DNA of 42,553 bases from Phycisphaerae bacterium (GCA_016873295.1 VGXM01000025.1:1-42553); one strand, 5' to 3'. Positions 32,317 to 40,932 are shown, numbered from the stretch's first letter. Numbers and translations: made by a program. The notes: generated by a model not told the origin, from the sequence alone.

Positions 32317-33099
32317 TCACTTCACGAAGGTGGGGCGGGAGGTGTAGATGTTGTCATCGGCGCTGGCGGGGTTGGCGTCGCCGCCGGCCGAGTAGAAGAA
32401 GGGGCGGGCCGACTCGGCGCGGCCGGAGTCGCCGTCGGTCGCGTTTCGTCGCACCTCGACGGGCACGTACGCGGCGCCGGAGGGCGCCGGGCCGAACACC
32501 TGCGAGAGGGGGACGCCCGTGGTCGGACTCGTGGGGGCGCTCCAGTTGGGCCCGTACACCAGCCCCGCGAGCTTGGGGTGGACGTAGCGGAGGGGCTTGC
32601 CCCAGCCGTCGACCACGGTGTTCAGGACCAGGCTGTCGTCGAGCTGGAGCCCGGGCGGGGCGGTTCCGGCCCGGAGGAACCTCGGGGGGATGCCCTCGAG
32701 GACGGCCCGCACCTTCGGCTGATCGCGCATCTGGAGGAGGAACAGGGCGACGCTGTCGATCGGCACCTCGGACGGCATCTCGATGACATCGGAAACCGGG
32801 ACGATCCGGAGGGGCGATCCGGTGCGTCCGGGCCAGTTCATGGTCGGGGGCGGGGGCTCGCCGTGGATGGCGATGTACTCCGCCACGGCGTTGTCGAGGA
32901 TCCCGATCACGTCCCGTGTGACGCGCTCCTTGTTGCTCGCGACCGCCCCGAAGCCGACGCTGACTACAATCGCGATCAGGATGGCGACAATCGCGACGGC
33001 GATGAGCAACTCGACCAGGGTGAACCCGGGGGAACCCCCGCGACGCAATGGGCGCCGGGTGTGGAGGCGTCGGCGGGGCGTTGTCAGTGGCGTGCGCAC
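32317..33099 (-). CDS. Type II secretion/type IV pilin-like prepilin
   Basis: 260 residues. A basic leader (residues 1-25, ending GGSPG) precedes [25 protein letters not shown], the prepilin-peptidase site with cleavage between G25 and F26, methylated F1 and glutamate E5 (E30). The remaining ~210 residues form a globular pseudopilin-like head ([28 protein letters not shown]...). It would be processed at the inner membrane and assembled by an ATPase of the kind at 9659. The start is GTG 33099 with GAGAGGAG eight bases upstream. The large head argues for a minor or type II-like pseudopilin rather than a main pilin. Confidence 0.88.
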   Translation of the reverse strand: MRTPLTTPRRRLHTRRPLRRGGSPGFTLVELLIAVAIVAILIAIVVSVGFGAVASNKERVTRDVIGILDNAVAEYIAIHGEPPPPTMNWPGRTGSPLRIVPVSDVIEMPSEVPIDSVALFLLQMRDQPKVRAVLEGIPPRFLRAGTAPPGLQLDDSLVLNTVVDGWGKPLRYVHPKLAGLVYGPNWSAPTSPTTGVPLSQVFGPAPSGAAYVPVEVRRNATDGDSGRAESARPFFYSAGGDANPASADDNIYTSRPTFVK

Positions 33100-33132
33100 G
33101 TGAATGGCTCCTCTCAGGCGTGCAGCGACCGC

Positions 33133-33149
33133 GCGGGTTCACAACCCGC
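33133..33149 (-). repeat. Hairpin in the prepilin leader
   Basis: GCGGGTT (33133-33139), loop CAC, AACCCGC (33143-33149), a perfect seven-base stem 34 bases before the prepilin start. It probably structures the 5' end of that mRNA. Confidence 0.4.
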
Positions 33150-33195
33150 TCGTCGCATGACCATACGCACCCCGACGCGGCGTTGATCCATGATG

Positions 33196-33220
33196 CGGGA
33201 CCCGGACCGAGCAGGTCCCG
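33196..33220. repeat. Palindrome between divergent prepilin and regulator genes
   Basis: CGGGACC (33196-33202) and GGTCCCG (33214-33220) form a seven-base inverted repeat, 11 bases apart, about 45 bases upstream of the -35 box at 33265. It could be an operator or a hairpin in the minus-strand leader; sequence alone cannot decide. Confidence 0.35.
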
Positions 33221-33264
33221 ATCCTGATACACACTGTTTCGGGCGGATATTCGCGTGCCACCGG

Positions 33265-33293
33265 TTGACACCCCGGCGTGCACAAGGTATAAA
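33265..33293 (+). promoter_or_regulatory. Near-perfect sigma-70 promoter
   Basis: TTGACA (33265-33270), 17-base spacer, TATAAA (33288-33293): a perfect -35 box, optimal spacing and one mismatch in the -10 box. It faces the gene at 33390, with an expected transcript start near 33300 and a leader of about 90 bases containing a hairpin (GGGAGC 33318-33323 / GCTCCC 33327-33332). Confidence 0.8.
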
Positions 33294-33389
33294 CGGGCCT
33301 TGCAGGATCCTCAACCGGGGAGCGACGCTCCCGAGCCGATTGCCCCAGCCGCTCGTGGGAGCCGATCGGCGTTTCATGGAGACAGACCG

Positions 33390-34004
33390 ATGCTGAGTGT
33401 TAGTGAGCACGCCGGGCTCGACATGTCCAAACCGCCGTCGCAGATGACGCTGGTGGAAGTCGCCGAGCAACTGGAGCGCGTGACGAGCTGGATCGAGGGT
33501 GAGCGGGTCAAGGAGCGCGAGGCGAGGCAGGTTTACGACGTTATTCGGCAGCAGGTCGAGGCCCGCATCGACCAGATCAAGGCCTACACGCAGGAACTGG
33601 TGCGTCACCAGCACATGAAGATGAGCGGGTTCGCGGGGTTGCTGGGCCAGAAGCAGGAGGTTGCGGCGGTCGCCGAGGGAGCGCGCCGGCCGTCACCCGC
33701 GATCAAGCCCGGCGAGCGCCCCAAGAACCTGGCGGAGGCCATCGCCGCCATCTGGTCGCTGGACAAGTACGCCGAGCCGCTGACCACCGAGGAGATCGGC
33801 GAGGCGCTCACCGAGGTCGGGTATACCACCGACGCGGCCCCGACGTCGATCAAGTCGAGCGTGAACCAGGCGCTGGCCAAGCTCTGCCGCGTGGGGCGGG
33901 TGATCCGCCTGCGGGCCGACGGCTCGCGGATCGCGATCAAGGACACGACCAGCCGGGCGCGGAAGTACGTCGCCGCCTACCGCCTCGGCGACGAAGTCCT
34001 CTGA
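33390..34004 (+). CDS. Coiled-coil/winged-helix-like protein, probable DNA-binding regulator
   Basis: 204 residues; no family recognised. Residues ~20-75 are a strongly charged helix with heptad character (LVEVAEQLERVTSWIEGERVKEREARQVYDVIRQQVEARIDQIKAYTQELV). Residues ~112-197 resemble a winged helix: LAEAIAAIWSLDKYAEPLTTEEIGEALTEVGY, then a recognition-like helix SIKSSVNQALAKLCRVGRVIRLR and a wing (ADGSRIAIKDTTSRARKYVAAYRL). This arrangement suggests a dimeric DNA-binding protein. ATG 33390 follows GGAGAC by six bases. It stands behind the strong promoter at 33265, so it should be highly or constitutively transcribed, and it converges on secA. Confidence 0.6.
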   Translation: MLSVSEHAGLDMSKPPSQMTLVEVAEQLERVTSWIEGERVKEREARQVYDVIRQQVEARIDQIKAYTQELVRHQHMKMSGFAGLLGQKQEVAAVAEGARRPSPAIKPGERPKNLAEAIAAIWSLDKYAEPLTTEEIGEALTEVGYTTDAAPTSIKSSVNQALAKLCRVGRVIRLRADGSRIAIKDTTSRARKYVAAYRLGDEVL

Positions 34005-34151
34005 CCCGCGGCGCGCCCCGGGCGCACGGTCGCCGCGCGAGGCATGCCTCCCGCGCGGCGGGGCTTCTCCGGTTGCCGCACGGGCTCGCGGCGGGGACGC
34101 CGCGATCACCGGCGCTGTCGTCTCTGAACCTGCGTGAGCGGTGTCCCGCGC

Positions 34152-34214
34152 ACGAGCCCTCCGCGCGAGCGCGGGGCGCATGGCGTCCCCCCTCCGCTCG
34201 CGCGGAGGGCTCGT
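34152..34214. terminator. 20-bp perfect inverted repeat between convergent genes
   Basis: Bases 34152-34171 are exactly complementary to 34195-34214, separated by 23 bases that can add a GGGG/CCCC inner stem. It stands between the regulator's stop (34004) and the secA stop (34267). A stem this long suits a bidirectional transcription barrier or mRNA 3'-end stabiliser; there is no T-run, so intrinsic termination would be weak. It may also be a REP-type dispersed element. Confidence 0.6.
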
Positions 34215-34266
34215 CGCGCTCCGTGCCCGGTTCGCGCCGGGGTGGAGCCGCTTGCCACGCGGGCGC

Positions 34267-37200
34267 TCAGGTCGGCGACGGACCCTGCGGCATCCCGGGC
34301 CCCGAGATCGTCCCTCCGGCGAACCCCGGCCCGCTGATGATCGACCCCGCCCCAACCCGGGCCGGGGCGGGCTGGCGGGGCGGCGGCGCCGGGCGCTGCT
34401 GGGCCCGCTGAGCGAACTGCTGCAGGGGCGAGACCTTGGCCTTGAAGACGTACTCCGTGACCCGGTCGCGGATGCCCTCCATCATGGTGCGGAACTGCTG
34501 CGAGCCCTCGCGCTTGTACTCGATGCGCGGGTCCTGCTGGCTGTAGGCCCGGAAGTTGATCATGTCGCGGAGCTGGTCCATGGCGTACAGGTGGTCCTGC
34601 CAGGACCGGTCCAGCGTGTCGAGGAGGATCGATCGCTCGAAGTAGAGCAGCTCGGCCCGCATGATGTTCTCGACGCGGGCCCGGATGGCGTTCTGGCGCT
34701 CCTCCCCCTCCAGGTACCGCATCGACTCGGTGATCCCCAGCCCGCCGAGGCGGGCCTTGAGGTGGGCGTCGAGCGCGTCGTCGTCGGCGTGGGCCTGGGC
34801 GGCCTCGACCTGGCGTTCCAGCGCGTTCTCCTCGGCGGCCTTGCGCGAGGCGTCGAGCAGCACCTGCCGCACCTTCTGCGGCGGCATGGTCTTGATCTGC
34901 TCGGGGGTGATCTCGAGCTTGAGCGATCGGCGAGCCCACGACGCGAGCTGCGCCATCGCCTCCATCGGGCCCTGCTCGCGCGCCACGACCATGGTCATCT
35001 CGACCGCGTAGTCGACCGGGTACTCGATCTCGCGCTTCGCGTAGAGCTCGCGGGCCTTGTCCAGGATGAGGTTGAGCGCCGATGCGCCGGGGTCCTCCTT
35101 GGCCTTGCGCTGGGCTTCCAGCACCTGCTCGGGCACCAGGTCGATGCCGAACTTCTCCTTGACCCACTCGCAGAGCACGCGGGCCCCGTAGTCGGGCACG
35201 GTGTACCTGGGCAGGTCGCCCAGGTCCGCCTGCGCGATCTTCTCCTCCGCGGCGTGCCCGAGGGTGTCCGCGATCTGCCGGCGGACCCCGCCGCCCTCCC
35301 GGTGCAGCGACTCGGCGTCGAGCGTCACGCCGAAACGGCCCTTGGCCCAGTCGATGAGCCCGGCCGTGTCGAAGTCGACCGAGGCCTCGGAGCCCTCGAC
35401 GGGCATGTACTCGCCCAGCGTGAGGTCGATCATGTGCCGGGCCTCGTCCAGCGCATCGCGCCGGATCCGCGGCTCGATCTCCTCGGGCTCCAGCCCCTTG
35501 AGGCGGTCGGCGTTGATGGCGTAGTCGAGCTTCTGGCGGGCGTACTCGGCGACGCAGTCGTACGGGTAGTCCTGGTGCAGGAACGAGTCGCAGGCGTTCT
35601 CCGTCGCCTCGGCGATGAACTCGAAGATCAGGTCCTTGACGGCCCGCCCCTCCAGCACGCGCTGGCGCAGCCCGTAGAACGACCGGCGCTGGTGCTCCAT
35701 CACCTCGTCGTACTCGAGCACGTTCTTGCGGATCTGGAAGTTGCGCTCCTCCACCTTCCGCTGGGCCCCCTCGATGCGCTTGGAGAGCATGGGGTGCTCG
35801 ATGGCGTCGCCCTCCTTCATCCCGAGGCGCGCCAGCACCTTCATCATGGTCTCGCCGCCGAAGAGCTTCATGAGGTCGTCTTCGAGGGAGACGTAGAAGC
35901 GGCTGGATCCCTTGTCGCCCTGGCGGCCCGAACGCCCCCGGAGCTGGTTGTCGATGCGCCGGGCCTCGTGGCGCTCCGTCCCGATCACGTGCAGCCCCCC
36001 CATGTCCTCGATGCTCTCGAACCAGCGGATGCGGTGCAGGATGAACCGACCCTGGGCGTCGAGCTCCTGGCGCAACTGCTCGGCGCTCATGCGGTCGATC
36101 GAGCCCGGCGACGCCCACGTGTACTGCATCGCCCATTTGCGCAGCAGGCGCGTCTCGATCTCCTCGAAGGGCAGGGCCTCGACCTCGCGCTTCTCCTTGC
36201 CCGGGAGCTCCAGCTCGCCCGCGGCGATCTTGCGGTACACGCCCTCGCGCAGCTCCTGCTCGCTCGACTCGACCGTGACGGTCCGCGGCGCGATGCCGCG
36301 CTTGAGCCAGTGGTCCAGGAGCTGGGCCCGCGAGATCGCGGCCAGCTTGATGTCGGTGCCGCGCCCCGCCATGTTGGTGGCGATCATGACGGCCCCGAGC
36401 TGGCCCGCGTTCTCGATGATGTGGGCCTCGCGCTCGTGCTGCTTGGCGTTGAGCACCTCGTGCTTCACGCCGTGCTTGCCCGTGAGCATGCGCGAGAGCA
36501 GCTCGCTCTTCTCGACGCTGGTGGTGCCCACGAGGATGGGGCGTCCCACGTCGTGGAAGCGCTTGACCTCGTCGACGATGCCGTCCCACTTGTCCTTGCC
36601 GGTCAGGTACACCAGGTCGTCGTGGTCGCGCCGGATGACCGCCTTGTTGGTGGGGATGGCGACCACGTCCAGCTTGTAGATGTCGTGGAACTCCTGGGCC
36701 TCGGTGTCGGCGGTGCCGGTCATGCCGCTCAGCCGCCTGTACATCTTGAAGAAGTTCTGGATCGTGATGGTCGCGACCGTCTGCGTCTCCTGCTTGATCG
36801 GCACCTTCTCCTTGCACTCCACCGCCTGGTGCAGGCCCTCCGACCACTGCCGCCCGATCATGGGGCGCCCCGTGTTCACGTCGACGATCACGATGCTGGG
36901 CGACGGGCGCCCCGTCATGGGGTCGGGCGTGGTCATGATGACGTAGTCGCGGTCGAGCTGGTAGATGGAGTGGGCCCGCAGCGCCTGCTTGAGCAGGTGG
37001 GGGAGGTCCATGTTCTGGTCGACGTAGAACGATCCGACGTTCGCCGCACGCTGGGCCTCGGCCACGCCCTCGTGCGTCAGGTGGCAGTCCTTCCGCTCCA
37101 GCTGCACCTCGTAATACTGCGTGTGCTTGTCGCGGTGGGACTCCAGGCCCGGCAGCTCGCCCTTGGCCTGGCGGAGCTGCTCCTGGAGCTCGGGGATGCG

Positions 37201-38304
37201 GGCCTTGTCGCGGGCCTGGCGGATGTCGCCCTCCAGCCCGCGGATCCGCTGCTTGCACCTGGTCACGCCCTCGTCGGCGTCGTTCCAGGCCTTCTGCCTT
37301 TCGACCAGGTGACGGGCCAGGCGGTCGGCCAGCTCGTAGCGCGGCTGGTCCTCGTGGGCCGGGCCCGAGATGATCAGGGGCGTCCGGGCCTCGTCGATCA
37401 GGATCGAGTCCACCTCGTCCACGATGGCGAAGTCGCGGCGCTTCTGCACCTGCGCCTCCGCCGACCGCTTCATGTTGTCGCGCAGGAAGTCGAACCCGAA
37501 CTCCGCCGTGGTCCCGTACACCACGTCGCAGCGGTACATCACGCGCTTCTCGTTCTCGTCCTGCATGTGCTGGGGGTGGATGGCGCCGACCGTGAGCCCA
37601 AGGGCCCAGAAGTAGGGGAAGGTCCAGTCGCGGTCGCGCTGCACGAGGTAGTCGTTCACGGTGACGACGTGGACCTTGCGGCGCTGGATCGCCGCCAGGT
37701 ACGCCGCCAGCGGCGCCACGATCGTCTTGCCCTCGCCCGTCCGCATCTCCGCGATCTTGCCCTGCGCCAGCACCATGCCGCCGATCAACTGCACGTCGAA
37801 GGGCCTCGAGCGGAACGGCGGCTTGCTCTCGGGGTACAGCTCGCGCACCGCCTCGTAGTACTCCGGCGGGATCTCGACCTGCATCCACCCCGGCTGGGCC
37901 TGGGCGCACCCCTGGTAGGGGCCGGTGGGCTCGGCGGGCGGGAGCGCGTCGGCCTGCGCCCTGAGCTGGGCGTGCAGGGCACGCATGGGCTCGGGCAGCC
38001 GCGACGCGTCGAAGTTGCGGGCGGGGTTCAGCGTCTGGCGGATGCCGACCGCCCGGTCCATCGCTTCGCGGGCTACCGCGAAGGCCTCCACCATGATCTG
38101 GTCGATCTTCTCCCCGGCGTCGTAGCGTTCGCGGAACTCCTTGATCCTGACCCGCAGCTCCGCGTCGCCCGCCGAGCGGTACTTGGCGTCCAGGTCGTTC
38201 ATCTGGCGCGTGCGCGTCGTGTACATCTTCACGAATCGCTCGTTGCGCGTGCCGATGATCTTGTTGAGGATGGGCCCGATGATCGGAATGCCGTGCTCGG
38301 CCAT
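34267..38304 (-). CDS. secA: Preprotein translocase ATPase SecA, oversized
   Basis: 1,345 residues, versus ~900 in E. coli. SecA drives preproteins through SecYEG. Walker A MRTGEGKT (187-194), the DEVD box (296-299), IIDEARTPLIISGP, the NBD2 segment MAGRGTDI and GGLHVIGTERHEARRIDNQLRGRSGRQGD, and FYVSLEDDLMKLFG are all intact. Extra stretches lie at ~85-168, a coiled coil at ~335-400, ~85 residues between GRGTDI and GGLHVIG, and ~180 residues in the scaffold region. The C-terminus lacks the zinc-binding CxCxSG tail (it ends PGMPQGPSPT). ATG 38304 matches the family start. The enzyme should be functional; the insertions look lineage-specific. Confidence 0.96.
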   Translation of the reverse strand: MAEHGIPIIGPILNKIIGTRNERFVKMYTTRTRQMNDLDAKYRSAGDAELRVRIKEFRERYDAGEKIDQIMVEAFAVAREAMDRAVGIRQTLNPARNFDASRLPEPMRALHAQLRAQADALPPAEPTGPYQGCAQAQPGWMQVEIPPEYYEAVRELYPESKPPFRSRPFDVQLIGGMVLAQGKIAEMRTGEGKTIVAPLAAYLAAIQRRKVHVVTVNDYLVQRDRDWTFPYFWALGLTVGAIHPQHMQDENEKRVMYRCDVVYGTTAEFGFDFLRDNMKRSAEAQVQKRRDFAIVDEVDSILIDEARTPLIISGPAHEDQPRYELADRLARHLVERQKAWNDADEGVTRCKQRIRGLEGDIRQARDKARIPELQEQLRQAKGELPGLESHRDKHTQYYEVQLERKDCHLTHEGVAEAQRAANVGSFYVDQNMDLPHLLKQALRAHSIYQLDRDYVIMTTPDPMTGRPSPSIVIVDVNTGRPMIGRQWSEGLHQAVECKEKVPIKQETQTVATITIQNFFKMYRRLSGMTGTADTEAQEFHDIYKLDVVAIPTNKAVIRRDHDDLVYLTGKDKWDGIVDEVKRFHDVGRPILVGTTSVEKSELLSRMLTGKHGVKHEVLNAKQHEREAHIIENAGQLGAVMIATNMAGRGTDIKLAAISRAQLLDHWLKRGIAPRTVTVESSEQELREGVYRKIAAGELELPGKEKREVEALPFEEIETRLLRKWAMQYTWASPGSIDRMSAEQLRQELDAQGRFILHRIRWFESIEDMGGLHVIGTERHEARRIDNQLRGRSGRQGDKGSSRFYVSLEDDLMKLFGGETMMKVLARLGMKEGDAIEHPMLSKRIEGAQRKVEERNFQIRKNVLEYDEVMEHQRRSFYGLRQRVLEGRAVKDLIFEFIAEATENACDSFLHQDYPYDCVAEYARQKLDYAINADRLKGLEPEEIEPRIRRDALDEARHMIDLTLGEYMPVEGSEASVDFDTAGLIDWAKGRFGVTLDAESLHREGGGVRRQIADTLGHAAEEKIAQADLGDLPRYTVPDYGARVLCEWVKEKFGIDLVPEQVLEAQRKAKEDPGASALNLILDKARELYAKREIEYPVDYAVEMTMVVAREQGPMEAMAQLASWARRSLKLEITPEQIKTMPPQKVRQVLLDASRKAAEENALERQVEAAQAHADDDALDAHLKARLGGLGITESMRYLEGEERQNAIRARVENIMRAELLYFERSILLDTLDRSWQDHLYAMDQLRDMINFRAYSQQDPRIEYKREGSQQFRTMMEGIRDRVTEYVFKAKVSPLQQFAQRAQQRPAPPPRQPAPARVGAGSIISGPGFAGGTISGPGMPQGPSPT

Positions 38305-38465
38305 GGTGCTGCTCTCGCGCTCTGGCCCGGCGCCGCAACGCCGGGGAGGGGGCGATCGACGCGCCACCGGCGACGCCGACGCCCGGATCAGGTCAGTTGT
38401 GGATTCGACGGTGCGCCGCCGATGAGGCCGACGGCGGAAAGACCCGGACGCGCCGGGAAGGGACC

Positions 38466-38846
38466 TCAGCCCCGCGCGGGCGGCGGGAGGTCAAGCCGCG
38501 TCAGCACCATGCCGTCGCACACCGGGAGCGCTCGGCTCTCCGGGCGGCACGCCGGCAGCGCCCCCTCGCGATTGTCGATCGAAGGGCCGTGGGCCCTCGC
38601 CCCCGGCTGCGACTGGTCGGACTCCGCCAGCCGACGCACGGCACGGGCAAAGGCGATCGACCATGCCCGCACGCTGGTCGCCTCGGTCCCGACGCCGCGG
38701 CTGATCGTCCGCGACAGCGACGCGAACTCCCCCGCCGACGCGTGGGCCGCCACCGCCGCCACCAGCAGCAGCGCAAGTCCCCGCGCCAACGCGCCGGAAA
38801 ACCCGCGCGAGGCGGCGGAGCAGGGTTGGTCGGGCTGGGGGTCCAT
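38466..38846 (-). CDS. Small secreted protein, unknown function
   Basis: 126 residues. A signal peptide is clear (RGFSGALARGLALLLVAAVAAHASAG, about 14-39, likely cleavage after HASAG or SAG), followed by a short mature part with the phrase WSIAFARAVRRLAESDQ and two cysteines near the end (LPACRPE, LPVCDGM) that could form a disulfide. No family recognised. It lies 162 bases upstream of secA on the same strand, so secA might be read from the same or a separate promoter. The start at ATG 38846 is set by the signal peptide. Confidence 0.55.
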   Translation of the reverse strand: MDPQPDQPCSAASRGFSGALARGLALLLVAAVAAHASAGEFASLSRTISRGVGTEATSVRAWSIAFARAVRRLAESDQSQPGARAHGPSIDNREGALPACRPESRALPVCDGMVLTRLDLPPPARG

Positions 38847-39008
38847 GCCTGGGTGTGAGGTGAAGAGTATCGGCCGTGTCGACCCCGGGCACGCACCCCC
38901 ACCCCCGCCCCGGGCGGATACCCCCCGCCCCGATTCTGGCCTCTCACCGACCCCCGGTCCGATACCTTCGCGGTCCGGGCGGCGGGCCCTCGCCCCTACG
39001 CTCCGCCG

Positions 39009-39446
39009 ATGGCGATCCCGCCCCGCGACAGCGATCCGCCGGCGCCCCAGGCGCCCCAATCTCCGGAGAGCCACGAGGCCATGGTCACCGTCCGCCGATC
39101 CCTCCCCGTCACCCGCGAGTCGGTCACCCACAAGTTCTGCATCAACCGGCACGAGGGCTACCTGACCATCGGGCTGTACGCCGACGGGCGCCCTGGGGAG
39201 ATCTTCATCAAGATGGCCAAGGAAGGCTCGACGATCTCCGGCATGTGCCAGGCCTTCTGCCGGGCGTTCAGCCTGGCGATCCAGCACGGCCTGTCGCTGG
39301 AGGACGCGGTCCGCCGCTTCAAGGACATGCGCTTCGAGCCCATGGGCCCGACCACCAGCGCCGAGATCCCCGAGGCCGAGTCCATCGTCGACTACGTGGC
39401 CCGCTACCTCGAACTCCACTTCACCACGCCCCCCACGCGCCGATAG
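39009..39446 (+). CDS. Stand-alone TSCPD domain protein (NrdJ C-terminal-like)
   Basis: 145 residues. From ~30 on it matches the C-terminal TSCPD segment of adenosylcobalamin-dependent (class II) ribonucleotide reductases: LPVTRESVTHKFCINRHEGYLTIGLYADGRPGEIFIKMAKEGSTISGMCQAFCRAFSLAIQHGLSLEDAVRRFKDMRFEPMGPT, then AESIVDYVARYLEL. The catalytic barrel of the reductase is absent and no nrdJ lies next to it. It may be a detached subunit or a regulator of RNR; C44 and the C/C pair in GMCQAFC are extra cysteines. ATG 39009 gives a proline-rich head of ~22 residues. Confidence 0.85.
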   Translation: MAIPPRDSDPPAPQAPQSPESHEAMVTVRRSLPVTRESVTHKFCINRHEGYLTIGLYADGRPGEIFIKMAKEGSTISGMCQAFCRAFSLAIQHGLSLEDAVRRFKDMRFEPMGPTTSAEIPEAESIVDYVARYLELHFTTPPTRR

Positions 39447-39645
39447 CCCCCCACTTGAGGGAAGGTGCCGAGCGGGGCCGTGGAGCGGCGGAACCGGACA
39501 GGCGGGACGCCTGTCCCACCCACGGCAGACGGGACGCCTGTCCCACCCATGGCTGCCGAATGCCGGTTGCCTGAGGTCCGGTGGCGGCGCCCCCTGTCTC
39601 GCTCTCTCGCCGCCTCGCCGCCTTGGTGCCTTGGTGCCTCGGTGC
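39447..39645. repeat. Palindromic and tandem repeat patch
   Basis: Two copies of GGGACGCCTGTCCCACCCA (39504-39522 and 39531-39549) lie 27 bases apart; the first forms a perfect hairpin with GGACAGGC (39496-39503) and GCCTGTCC (39509-39516). CGGCAG (39523-39528) faces CTGCCG (39553-39558). Farther on, GCCTTGGT, GCCTTGGT, GCCTCGGT repeat with period 8 at 39620-39643. These are REP-like or dispersed short repeats of a kind seen in many GC-rich genomes; no gene is supported. Confidence 0.75.
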
Positions 39646-40917
39646 CTACTGCCCACACCCCTTGTTGTACAGGTTGAGGAAGGCCAGGAAGTCGTTGAAG
39701 TCGATCTCGTCGTCGGGGGCGAAGTCGCAGTAGAAGAAGTCGATGGGGTTGGCGCGGGGATCCTGGGCGCGCTCGAAGCGGTTGAGGAAGCAGAGCAGGT
39801 CGGCATAGTCGAGGTCGCCGCTGTTGTCGCAGTCGGCGAAGCAGAAGGGCGGGATCACCGCGTAGTAGGGCCGCGTCAGCGGTTCGGGCAGCCGCCACGC
39901 CCGGCAGGCGTACTTGAGCCCGTCGGCGGACATGTAGTCGGCGTTGAGGATGTGCGTGATGCCCTGGAGGTCGACGCCCGCCTCGGCGAGGATGGTCATC
40001 AGCAGGCGCGTGCCGGTGTGGGCCGTCCAGACCGCCGCCTGCTGGCGACCCTGGAAGCGCACCATCCCGCCCACGATCCGCCCGTCGGCGCTGATCGGAA
40101 AGGTGTTGAAGTCGGTCGTTCCCGGCGGGGCGAAGGGGGCCATGTTGACCATGCCGGTGCGTTCGGACCACAGGAAGCCCTGGGAGAACGAGACGCCGGC
40201 GACGATGCGCCCGTCGTCCGAGACGCCATAGGCCCCGCTCTCCGGCGCGCCCGGGAGCACGCCCAGGCGCGTCAGCCGCCCCTTGCGGTAGAGCACCGCC
40301 TCATACGTCAGTGCGCCGTTGCGCCCCAGCCCGGCGATTGCGCCGGCATCGGGGGTGGTGACGATGGCCATGCTGAAGGGACAATCCGGAAGATCGGAGA
40401 CCAGTCGCTGCACCTTGGCGTCGCGCCAGATCGCCGCGCCGTTGCCCGCCGGGTCGAGCGACACGAAACCCACCGCGATCCGCCCGTCGGGCGTGATGTC
40501 CCACGCCCCGGCGGAGCACCTGGCATCGGGCGGTCGCGGCAACTCCCACATCTTCCCGTCGCGCCACATGAAGGCCACGTCGCCGCAGGTGCTCGCCATG
40601 CCTACGGCGACCTCTCCGTTGAGCGACAGGCCGTCGACGACGCTGAACGGGTACTGCGCGGGGAGAACGCCGAGGTAATCCAGGCCGGTGGCTTCCGACC
40701 AGCGGAAGGCCTCCATCCGGAACTGGGGCAGGCGGCGCTGGTATGTGCCGCCGACAAAGCGCCCGTCGGGGGAGATGGCGTGCACGACGCCCGTCAGGTC
40801 CGGTGCGCCTGCAGGATCGACGATCATCACGAATCGCGGCGGCTCGCCTGCCGCGATGGGGATGGTCTGCGCGAGTGCAAGCGCTGCCGCCGTCATTATG
40901 CGAACCGTGGCGCCCAT
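39646..40917 (-). CDS. Secreted HAF-repeat protein with C-terminal GC-type dockerin-like segments
   Basis: 423 residues. A signal peptide (RIMTAAALALAQTIPIAAG, ~6-24) precedes beta-rich repeats built around 'ISPDGRFVGG', 'LSLNGEVAVGMAS', 'ITPDGRIAVGFVS', 'VSDDGRIVAGVS', 'ISADGRIVGGM', typical HAF repeats of extracellular proteins. The C-terminal ~70 residues carry two calcium-loop segments (CFADCDNSGDLDYADLLCFLNRFE and CDFAPDDEIDFNDFLAFLNLYNKGC), the GC-type dockerin arrangement of Phycisphaerae. It would be exported and anchored or bound to a partner outside the cell. ATG 40917 follows AAGGGGA; it begins 15 bases after the propeller/vWA gene, likely in one operon. Confidence 0.88.
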   Translation of the reverse strand: MGATVRIMTAAALALAQTIPIAAGEPPRFVMIVDPAGAPDLTGVVHAISPDGRFVGGTYQRRLPQFRMEAFRWSEATGLDYLGVLPAQYPFSVVDGLSLNGEVAVGMASTCGDVAFMWRDGKMWELPRPPDARCSAGAWDITPDGRIAVGFVSLDPAGNGAAIWRDAKVQRLVSDLPDCPFSMAIVTTPDAGAIAGLGRNGALTYEAVLYRKGRLTRLGVLPGAPESGAYGVSDDGRIVAGVSFSQGFLWSERTGMVNMAPFAPPGTTDFNTFPISADGRIVGGMVRFQGRQQAAVWTAHTGTRLLMTILAEAGVDLQGITHILNADYMSADGLKYACRAWRLPEPLTRPYYAVIPPFCFADCDNSGDLDYADLLCFLNRFERAQDPRANPIDFFYCDFAPDDEIDFNDFLAFLNLYNKGCGQ

Positions 40918-40932
40918 GACACATGTCCCCTT

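Noticed and set aside
33240-33260. Sigma-54-like site (TGGCAC) on the minus strand for the prepilin gene
   Set aside because: The required -12 TTGC element at the correct spacing is absent.
34141-39165. Very long plus-strand open frame (1,674 codons)
   Set aside because: It is the complement of secA; its translation shows no domain, whereas the minus strand encodes a complete SecA. Long antisense frames are expected at this GC content.
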